Notes under the pieces: generated by a model
What the model saw: the letters and a program-made list of their open reading frames with translations, nothing else
Told to the model about the DNA's origin: nothing
Databases searched by the model: none
Assembly: GCF_014805685.1 (NCBI RefSeq)
Contig: NC_060892.1
Span: 25,387,560-25,451,559 of the forward strand
Length of the DNA: 64,000 bases
Direction of reading: 5' to 3'
Source: Silurus meridionalis
Taxonomy: Eukaryota; Chordata; Actinopteri; Siluriformes; Siluridae
Program-made: the position numbers and the translations under genes
Part shown: one piece after another, positions 40,301-52,029 of the stretch
Layout: each line of letters opens with the position of its first letter
How positions within the stretch are numbered: the stretch's first letter is position 1

Positions 40301-42138
40301 AGTTCTGGTGCTGATTCTCCACAGGCTGTACGTCTAACCCTCGGTCTATTTAAAAAAAAAAACGAGAGTTTTAAAGGTGGGGACTGATTTTGGACACTGT
40401 TAGTAAAGCGAAATACAATCGCTTGTAACAAGGTCTATTATAATAATAATAAAAAAAAGAATAATGTAGGGGAGCAATGATCAGACAAGAAGAGAAAAGG
40501 TAACCAAAGTTCTTGAATCAAACGGAATATATTGCTGCGGAGAAGCTTATCTCTTTATTCACATTGAAAAATAGAACGTACTTCTTTTTATCTTTTTATA
40601 CCTTAAAACCTGCCATTTTTCAAAGTGATCTTTAATCTTAAATATATACACCCAAGTGGTAGGAAAGTTGGACAGACATTAGACTTCTAATTGGAAAGTT
40701 CAAATCCCAGAATCCCATCAAGCTGCCACTGCAGGGGGCATGAGCAAAGCCCTTAACCCTCAAGTAAGTGCTCAGGTGTATAAATGAATAAATGTATAAA
40801 TTGTAAGCGCTCTGGATCATTTGTAGGGTTCGGAATCAGGGCAGTTAAATGTAAACATGTGGCAGCTCTCTGGCAGCCCTCCATTAATAAACCGCCTGCT
40901 GCCAAATGGCCACGGAGACAAACTGCCATCCATTCACACACTGGCGATCGCCCGTGGAGACGCCTATTACGAGCATAAATATCAATGAGTGAAACATTCA
41001 CAGCTTCACACACCTTACAGATTCTTCAGGGAACATATAGAGTCAGAGCTCCTTCAGCAATAGACTCCACAAGATGTCTGAAGGTGTGCTCCTCATTCAT
41101 TAAACCTTATAACATTTCGATCATATACTGCTAGTGCTGCAAAAGTCCGGGAATTTTTAAGAAGAGAAACGTTTCACAAGAATTCATGAAAATATATGGA
41201 AATGTACGGGAATAAATTGGGATTTTACAAAATTGCAGGTTACTGTAATTTCCGGACTATTAAGCGTACCCATATATAAGCCGCACCCACTGAATTTGAC
41301 AAAGATTTTTATTTCAAACATAAATAAGCCGCACCTGTCTATAAGCTGCATGTATACATTGAAACGAATGAACTTTACACAGGCTTTAACGAAAGACAGT
41401 GTCTTTAACGAAAGACAGTGTAACGGGTGAAATATGTTGCGCTTCCTTTAGGAGCATAGCAGTATTTTGGAAACAGCCTGGCGCCGCATTTTTCCGCTAT
41501 TACTGCATGTGTGTAAGACCAAGGAATATGTCCTTATTATTATCTGATGCTCATTTCTAAGTTTCTTTGACTAGCCCATAATGCAATGCGGGAGTTTATC
41601 TTTTGGCATCGTCATGCGTTTAAGAAAAACTTTTTTTCTCCCAATTCCGTGCAGCTCAGAACACAGGTGAGGTGCGTTTTTTCGTTTCCGTTCGAAAATT
41701 TCACTGGTCTAATGTTATGGGGTTCAGTTTTTTGGCTTTAAGTTTGTGAAACCGGGAAAAACCCAGGAAAATTTCATAAATAAGCCGCTTCGTTGTTTAA
41801 GCCGCGGGGTTCAAAACGTGGGAAAAAAGTAGCGGCTTATAGTCCGAAAAATACGGTAACCTATAACTTAAATGTAGATTACAAAAACTCGCAGGATAAT
41901 TTTAGTTAAAACAACCAGATTTCATGCACAGAGCACTCTTACTGCAGGTCTACTGAGGCGCATGTTTATAACCAAACAAAATGTTTAAATTTATGTTTGC
42001 ATATGATACAATATATAAATGTCCCAAAATTTCGAATTAATTCCTATAAACTCCGGGTGAGTTTGGATACTTACCAACTTGAAATATTTCGAGATGTATA
42101 TGAACTATATATCATAAAAGATTGTATGTGTATAGTGC

Positions 42139-42214
<76 letters not shown>

Positions 42215-42693
42215 GGTACAGTTTATAAACATTTTCACAATTTTCCATTGAACAGAATGAAGTTCTCATGGAAAGTTTCCAGAAAGTTTCTGAAAATTGA
42301 CCAGATATTTCCTGCCCATTTGCCACCCTATACAGCAATATTTAAAAGGTGGTTTTAATGCTCTGGCTGATTGGCCTGATGATGTGTATACAGGGCTCAA
42401 TGGGTGTGTACTTAATAAGCAGCTTTCTCTCCATTTGTTCCTGAAAAACTTATTTTGAAGTGCTTGTTTCATGACCTCGTTCCATACATTAGTCTGTAGC
42501 CGCTTTTTTGTTTTTGTTTTGCCAGATAAATGGTAATGGAAAAAAAAGGTAGTTTCAGATTGCTGCCTGTGTGAGATATTAGACAAACACAATCGCGTTT
42601 TTATGTGAACGTAACGGTACGTGTATAATGAGGAAAAAGCTCATCTGCAGAACCCCATTTCTTACCTACCTTGTCATTTGTCACACCTGCATT

Positions 42694-42740
<47 letters not shown>

Positions 42741-45700
42741 CACCAGGCTGATCCAGTTTTTCTCTTTTGCAGGTTTCAAGTTCAGGATGCGCTTTATTGT
42801 CGAGGAGCCCTGGGGGGAGTCCGAAAGCTGCCCTCACGTTAGTGAAGCAATGACCTGTGATCACCCCGTGAGCTTCCTGTGGCGCGTGACATCACAAGGT
42901 CCCTGCTTGCCTCATGACAGAGCTTGTGGCCGTGGAGTCCAAGAGCAGACAGTGGAGTGTGTTACTGTGACAGGTACACATCACGCTCTCATTTTTCCGT
43001 TCAGCTCTTTTGTCTTTATTCTTTCCATGCACTATTCTGCGAGTCCTATTCACACACAAAGCCACATCCGTGATATCAGACTTCACGTTTCTCCTCTTTT
43101 CATTTTCGTTTTCTTTCGCTGACCCGCTCTGACCCCCATTCCCACAGAGATAAATGTGTCTCATTTATCAGAATACACACTGACTTTGAGAGAGCAGGAC
43201 ATCACGGGACACGGGCTAATGACTGTCATTAGACACCGATGGACACGTACATTGCGGCCTCGGTGCCAGCGTGTGTCAGTGCTCCATACGTCCAATTCCT
43301 GAGATGATAGCGAAGGGCTTGCAGCCATGTTTTGAAGGCTCCTTTGGGGTTTCAGGCAGGAGCACAGATGTCTCATGACTGGCTGCAGAATCTCTCACAC
43401 ACACACTCTGAAAGCATTTTAGACACTTTTAAATCCTCTGGGCATGTGGAAGATGCACAAAGCTGCCCAAATGCCATTCAAATATGGAGGAAACATTGGC
43501 TGTATATTCATTTAAAAAAAAAAAATACAAAGCATTTCATTTCTGCTTCCCCGACCGGTCGTGACTCTACATGATGTGGGCTTCGTTTCAGCATGGGGTT
43601 GCTGGCACAGCTTGGGATCTGGTGCATAGCATAGTCTACTTTAAAAATAAATAAATAAATAAAACGTTTGCTCTTGATATATATCACAGTATGAGTGTTT
43701 TTAATATGCAAAGTATTCTTAATTTTTCATTATTTTTATTTTTATTAATGATTTATTGTAGTAGTTAATAGTGCTAGTCATTGTAGAAGTAGTAATACTA
43801 GTAGAAGCAACAGTAGTAGGTAATAAAATATGAGTAATAATAGTAGTATTAAGAGATCTAGTAGTAGTAATTATAACAATAGTAGTAGTACTAATAATAG
43901 CAGAGGTAATTGTAGAAGTAATTGTAATAGTCAGAGGTAATAATAATAGAAGTACTAGTACTAGTAATAGCAGCAATAACAGTAATATTAAGTGTAGTAG
44001 TAGTAACTGTAGTAATAGTAGTAGTAGCAATAATAATAATAGCGGGGTAACTGTAGAACTAATAGTAGTAGTGATAGTAGTAGGTGTAGGAGTCGTAAAA
44101 TTATAATTAGAAGCAGAATATGTATTAGAATGAACAGTTATAGTAATGGTATTAAGTAATACAATTACCAGCAATGGTCGTAAAAGTAGCAGTAGTAATA
44201 GTAGTGGTAAGCACAAAAGTAATGGTAGCGGAAGTAAAAGTAGTAAAAGTAGTAAAAGTGCTAGTACTAGTAAAAGTAGCAATACTAGTAGTAACTTGTA
44301 GTAGTAGTGGTAGTAGACATAATACTAATAGCAGTAGTAACTGTAGAAGTAATTGAAAAAGTAATAAAAAATAGTAGTTATAATAGTAATTTTAGGAGAA
44401 ATAAAAGTAATTGCAGTAATAGTGATAGTTGTAGTAATAGCAGTAATTTTAACAGAAGTAGAAGTACTAGTAATGGTAGTAAAAGTAGCAGTAGTAATAG
44501 TAGTGGTAAGTGTAAAAGTAATGGTAGCAGAAGTACTAGCAATGGTACTGATTGTAGTAGAAGTAGTATGAATAGTAGTTAAAGCAATAGTTTAGTAATA
44601 ATAGAAGTACTAGTAAAAGTATTAATACTAGTAGTAACTTGTAGTAGTAGTAGAAATAATACTAATAGCAGTAGTAACTATAGAAGTAATTGAAAAAGTA
44701 ATAAAACATAGTAGTTATAATAGTAATTTTAGGAGAAATAAAAGTAATTATAGTAATAGTGATAGTAGTAGTAATAGCATTAATTTTAACAAAAGTAGAA
44801 GTACTAGTAATGGTAGTAAAATTGGCAGTAGTAATAGTAGTGGTAAGTGTAAAAGTAATGGTAGCAGAAGTACTAGCAATAGTACTGATTGTAGTAGAAG
44901 TAGTATGAATAGTAGTTAAAGCAATAGTATAGTAATAATAGAAGTACTAGTAAAAAGTAGTAATACTAGTAGTAACTTGTAGTAGTAGTAGTAGTAGAAA
45001 TAATACTAATAGCAGTAGTAACTATAGATGGAATTGAAAAAGTAATAAAAATAGTAGTTATAATAGTAATTTTAGGAGAAATAAAAGTAATGATAGTAAT
45101 AGTGATAGTAGTAGTAATAGCAGTAATTTTAACAGAAGTAGAAGAACTAGTAATGATAGTAAATGTAGCAGTAGTAATAGTAGTGGTAAGTGTAAAAGTA
45201 ATGGTAGCAGAAGTAATAGCGATAGTACTGGTTGTAGTAGAAGTAATACTAATAGTAATTGAAGCAATAGTAGTACTAGTAATGGTAGTAATCGTAATAG
45301 TGTTAAGAGTAGTAGCAGTAGCTGCAGTTGTATGATAGTATTATTAAATGTAGAAGTAGTAAAAGTACTACTAGTAAAAGAAAGTAACAGTAATAGATGA
45401 AGATGGAGTAATAATAGTAGTACAGGTAATAGTAGTGGTATTAAGTACTAGTGACGTGGCAATAGTAGTAGTGGTAATTGTAAAAGTTATAGTAGTAAAA
45501 TACTACCACTAGAAACTGTAGTAATAGTACTAGTTATTATAGTAAAACTAGTAATAATAGCAGTAGTGATAGTTGTAGAAGTTGTAATATTATCAGAAAT
45601 TAACAGTCATGGGGGTAGTAGTAATAGAATTTAAGGTAATTGTAGTGTAATATCTATTATTGTAATTGTAATATCTACTATTTAGTAGTAGAAATATTAC

Positions 45701-48700
45701 TAATAGTAGCAGTAGAAATAACAAAGGCGGAGATTTTAGTAGAAGTAAAAGTAGTGATAGAAGTTTAATAAGTTCAACTGAAATTGCATTCAATCTGGTT
45801 GTTTTAACCAAAATTATCCTGCAAGAGTTTTTTTTTTTCTTCAACTACATTTAAGTTATAGGTTAACCTGCAAGTTTGTAAAATCCCAATTTATTCCCGC
45901 TCATTTCCATAAATGTTCATGAATTCTCATGAAACGTTTCCCGGGAATTTCCTTTGCTGAAGGAGCTCTGACTCTATATGTTCCCTGAAGAATCTGTAAG
46001 GTGTGTGAAGCTGTGAATGTTTCCTTCATTGATATTTATACTATACGTAATAGGCGTCTCCACGAGCGATCGCCAGTGTGTGAATGGATGGCAGTTTGTC
46101 TCCGTGGCCATTTGGCAGCAGGTGGTTTAGTAATGGAGGGCTGCCAGAGAGCTGCCACATGTTTACATTTAACGGCAGAAGCCCTGATTCCGAAACTTCC
46201 AAATGATCCAGTACATTTATGTATAATAGTAGCTATGGTCTCGGATGTGGTAGTACAAGTAGTAATAGTAGTTACAATAATATTATTATTAAAAATAGTA
46301 GAAATGGTATTGGAAATAATAATAATATTAATAGTAGTAATAGTAAGAGGTAGTAAAATTAGTATATTAAATAAAACTCATACTTCCTACAATACCAAAA
46401 AAAAAAAAACACAACCCCTGAATGATATAAAATAAAACGTATTCAATAAATGTATTGCTATAGCAGGCGAGTGGCTGTGTGCTTTAAATCCCACGCAGAA
46501 TTAAAGTCGTAACCATATCAGTAACCCCGCGGCTTATTTTCCCTCTCACATCTCACTGCTCCTGTCACTTTTAAATGTCAGAGATGCTGATACCAGACAA
46601 GAGCTTGTGAATTTCTTTCCTATTCTGTATACACACATTTCTCTATCCCGTATTCCCCAGTGCCTCCTTGATTTATGCCTAACATCCTCCTACTTGATCA
46701 GTCAGGAAAACAACCCTTCCTTCACACAACACTTTTATTAGATTTTTTCTTCTTTTCTGAATCTAGACACTGTGCTATTTTCCAAAGAGGAATTAAATTA
46801 GCCCCTTATAAAATAACAGACTCGCTGGTCATTTTGGCACTCGTAAAATTTGCATTTCACTACGGCGCATTTTTCTAAATTGATTTCCAGCTTTCCATTT
46901 GCACATTTATTTCTTTTTTTTATAGAGGACTCGCTCTTGGAGGGAGAAACAGAACGAGTGAATAAGAGGCTTAACGGTGATTTGTTTGTGTGAAATTGGC
47001 CTTACTTCATGCGCTTCGTGTGTGAGATCTTGTGCGTAAAATGCAGGTGTCTGTGACTGTATCCACTGTTATTTTTATATTCAAATGTAGCTGCCAGGAC
47101 TGTAGCTGTAATCTAATGCTCATGGCGGGAAAGCACATTAATCTGAGGTGGATGTAGTATAGAATAAAATACAGTAGTATTAGTAAATATAGATGTAGTA
47201 GTACTTATATGAGTAATCGTAGTTCTCGTAGCAGTAGTAGTGCAATTGTTGTGGTCCAAGCAGAATTAGTAGTATAATTAATAGAACCAGTAGTAGTAAT
47301 AGGAATACCAGTAGTATCAGTTATAGCTGGAGCAATAGTAGTAATGGTGGTAGTAGTAATTGTGAACTAAAAGAAAAAATTGTAGAATGGTATACCCCAT
47401 TTAGTGCGGTGGTTACGTTCCAAAACCGCTCACGAGAAACGAAAAATCTATTTTTTTTTTATAGAATTTTTTTAATTAGTAGTAATTGTAAAAGGAATAC
47501 TAGTAATAGTAGTAGTAATTTAACAGTGATACTAGTAATAGTAATAGTGGTAACAGTAATACTAGTAGTAGTAATTGTAACAGTAATACTAGTAATAGTA
47601 GTAGTAATTGTAACAGTAATACTAGTTAAAGTAGTAGTAGTAATACTAGTACTAGTAATTGTAACAGTAATACTAGTAATAGTAGTTGTGATGTAACAGT
47701 AATACTAGTAATAGTAGTAGTAATTCTAACAGTAATACTAGTAATAGTAGTAGTAGTAATAACAGTAATACTAGTAGTAATTGTAACACCTCTTCCTGAA
47801 ATACCTAAATTAGCACTTTCCAAGTTTGTAGAATTCAAGTTATATTTATATTAAGTTTGTAATCTTGCATACCAGTGTAGATTTATTCATTACTAGAGAT
47901 TTAAAGCACTTTTGTACGTCGCTCTGGATAAGGGCGTCTGCTAAATGCCGCAAATGTAATTGTAAATGTAATGTAACAGTAATACTAGTAATAGTAGTAG
48001 TAATTGTAACAGTAATAGTAGTAGTAATTGTAACAGTAATACTAGTAGTAATTGTAACAGTAATACTAGTAGTAATTGTAACAGTAATACTAGTAAGAGT
48101 AGTAGTAACAGTAATACTAGTAGTAGTAATTCTAACAGTAATACTAGTAATAGTAGTTGTAATGTAACAGTAATACTAGTAATAGTAGTAGTAATTGTAA
48201 CAGTAATACTAGTATAATTGTAACAGTAATACTAGTAAGAGTAGAAGTAATTGTAACAATAATACTAGTAATAGTAGTCATAATTTAACAGTAATACTAG
48301 TAATAGTAGTAGTAATTGTAACAGTAATACTAGTAATAGTAATCGTAAGAGTAATACTAGTAAGAGTAATTGTAACAGTAATACTAGTAATTGTAGTCGT
48401 AATTTAACAGTAATAGTAGTAGTAGTAGTAACAGTAATACTTAAAATAGTAAGAGTAGTAGTAGTAACAGTAATACTAGTAATAGCAGTAGTAATTGTAA
48501 CAGTAATACTAGTAATAGTAGTAGTAATTGTAACAGTAATACTAGTAATAGTAGTAGTAATTGTAAAAGGAGAATGTTTGCATTATGCATGTGTTTGTGA
48601 CCATATCCAATTTTAATGCTTCTATAAAATGCATTTGCCAGGTCTGTTACTGATGTAATGGTCAAGCCAGGAAAGCATTTCAAATGTAAAGATTCAAAAT

Positions 48701-51700
48701 CCCTTCGCTTCCGCTCGAATCTAATGCGAAGAAAGGGGAAAAAAACAGACCAAACAAGTGAAACCGAACATTTATCACAGACTTAATCACACTTTTCTCT
48801 TCCTACAGGAGACACCGTTCCCATTGAGCAGTGTCCAGGGGATCGACCACCAGTCCGGGAGCCATGCCAGATGCCTTGCCCTGATGATTGCGTGCTGGGC
48901 GAGTGGAGCTCCTGGTCCTCGTGTTCCCACTGCTGTTCCGGCAAACAAGCGCAGGGCAAACAAACGCGTTCCCGGCTCATCCTCGCTCCTCCCGGAGAGC
49001 GTAAGACATTTCCTCCTTTTTTCCATTTACGAACCATCACATCGCGTGTAGGTTTCTCCACGCCGTTCTTAATTATCGTTTACGGCAACTACGAGTCGCC
49101 CTGAATATGCAACGAGTGTAAAAATAGCCTTGAATTATTGATTTTCTCGAGGACTTGAATTAATATGCACCAAGTCCTGTGACGAAAAAACTAATGGCAA
49201 AAAAAAATAAACAGTAGATAAAATTGCGTCTGAAAGCAATAACAAGATTGTTGGGATTTTTGAATCCAGAAAGTGGCCCGTTTCACAAAAGGTATCTGAG
49301 ACATTAACATTAACATTGAAACATCTCCTCTCACTGGTGCTGTATTCAGTTAACAGTAAATGAAAGTTTTCTCAAATGGTATAAACTTTGAAAGCATATT
49401 GTGTGAACGCAGAGGGAAAAGGATGTTTGCCTGCACCTGTGCTGGAGCAATGGAGAGCCTGTGGCACCCAGGCATACACAGTAAACTACTGGGACACTTC
49501 TCCATGGGGTCCCTGCACGCCAGACTCAGGAACAGACAGGAACAGCACAGAGCAAGAAGAAACGGAGGAGAAGGCTTGTGGCACCGGGATACAGACTCGC
49601 CGTGTGGCCTGCAGGAGAGCCAATGGTGGTGGTGGGGTGGAGTCCAACAGGTAGGGAAATAGCAAAAATTTTGTACAAATTATATGTCGATTCTTTTCAC
49701 ACACCAGTGAATCATATTTAACGCATGTACAATTCTTGCAGAGGTGATAGCTTAGCGATACAGATCGCAAGCCCCAGTATCACCAAGATGCTACTCTTGG
49801 GGCCCTTGAGCAAGGCCCTTAATGCTCGTCCTAACATCACTGGGATATGCAAAGAAGTAATTGGTAAAGATCTGTACTTTCTTTGCCCAGTGTTCCATCC
49901 ATGTAATAGAACTCAATGTACTATAACAGCCAGAAACATTTTTGTTTGCATTTACATTTTCATTTACATATCGTGGACAATACGCCTACTCTAGATTCTA
50001 GATTATTACAAAGATGTTGTAAAAGCCCATCATTAATGCAAGTTTTTTTGCACACAATGCAGCTGCCACTTACCAATAAACCGACCTTACTATTACTATT
50101 AAACTGACTTTTCTATTAATTATTGCTGCTATTATTATTTTAGATTATGTATAATGATATTTATATTTATTATCATTATATTATAAACTGAACTAGCTAA
50201 ATCTCTCAACGTACTCCCCCCTTTGGCTCCCCGTCAGGGAATCTGACCCCAGTGTTCCGCGTATAAAATGTTTCTTGGGAAACCCTTAGATACAAGATTG
50301 CAGTGTTTTACTGAACAGGGTTGTTTGGCTATCGATCCTTAGTTTGAGAGTTCGAGTGTTGCCAAGCTGCTAATGCTGGACTCTGGAGCTGTTGTTTTTT
50401 AATCCTCAACCTTCGTCTCTCTTGAGGACTGCAAGTCCAGCAATAGTCAGGAAGGTGCAAATCCTGAAGCTTCCCATTAAAAAATCCCCAATAATTTATT
50501 CTTTTCTAATTAGTTCTGAAAACGATAAACGAAACCTTCCTATTTTTTCCCATATAAATGCACCATTGGAGCATCAACCAGAGTCTCACTCACGCATAGT
50601 AAAATAAAAAAAATAAACGTCTGTTTCTGTTTATAAACTCATAAATAAAACCCAATGCATTCCAATGTAATCGACTTCTCCAGCTGTCCCGAATCGACCC
50701 GGCCAGACCCGTGGCGTTCCTGTGTTCTCCCCTGCAAGGTGGACTGCATCGTCACGCCTTTCAGCAAATGGAGTCCGTGTCCGACCTCCTGCTCACCAAG
50801 TAAATATGGACACATGTCTGTTCACACAATGATTATCCGGTTTGAACATTTTGATTATCATAAGAATTTCTTTTCTCAGCAAATTCCTCCGTTAGCACCC
50901 AGTCCCGACATCGGATCATCATTCAGAGGCCAGACAATGGTGGTCAAGAATGTCCGGCTACATTGTACGAGGAGAGAGAATGTGACCCTCGGCCTTTGTG
51001 TCCAACATACAGGTATATACACATCAGTTTTGTATGATTGTGTATAGTGTTATGTATAATGCATGCATTTACACATATACATATATACATATACACTTAT
51101 GCATATCTCAAGCAATTGACTTTCCCGGTTCATGAATATTCATGATGCGCACCAGGAGAATTTGGATCGATGTTCAGCGTTTATGTAAACAATATAAACA
51201 CATGTTTAAACATAGAATTGATACCATTTTTTGAAAAAAAAAAAGAGATTTAAATTTGATAGCTGCACCAGGTCTCAAAAACGTGTTTACTACTGTGTAG
51301 CATCACGTCTTCTGTCCATGTAAACCTGGGAAGGAGAGCAGTTGCTGAAGTTTTGGCTAAGGAATGTTGTCCTATATGTGGATGATACAGGATTCTAGCT
51401 GCTCAACAGTTCTGGGTGTTCTTTGAAGCGGGTAATAGCAAAATAATTCCTGATGAATGTCAAGACTGAAAGAGGCGCTAACACAGAATTTGAGCAATTG
51501 TGTAGGTTTCTGGTGACACTGACATCTGCTGGTGGAACGGGCTAGTGTCCCGATCCCAACAAATCAAAAAGCAAATTTTCTTTTTCTGAGCTGGCTGTAG
51601 TGTTCCCTTCTCATAATGTTCCTGTAACATTCTTTTTCCGTCAGGTGGCAGACACACCGCTGGCATCAATGCATTCTGGTCCCTGATTCAGTGAGACAGG

Positions 51701-51948
51701 CAGCTGGTAGCCCTAGTGAAACCTGTGGGCTCGGGCTGCAGACCAGAGGTGAGACGTATGGTGAAATATTATATCATTTTATCATTAAAAAGAAAATCGG
51801 TTGTTTATTGCTTGCTATTTTTTTCTCAATAAAAAAACTTTGTTAATAGTAATAATCTTACGGCACATTTTTTAAAAGAAACAAATGACAGGTCAGTTTG
51901 AACTTCCTTCCAGCCAATCAGAACCCAGTATTCAGACTTCAATGAATT

Positions 51949-52029
<81 letters not shown>

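Noticed and set aside
43719..44282. 187-codon Leu-rich frame on the minus strand
   Set aside because: It is the translation of the AGT-type array and has no start context or non-repeat sequence.
47150..48580. CRISPR-like array
   Set aside because: The units are contiguous low-complexity triplets without unique spacers, and the genome is eukaryotic.
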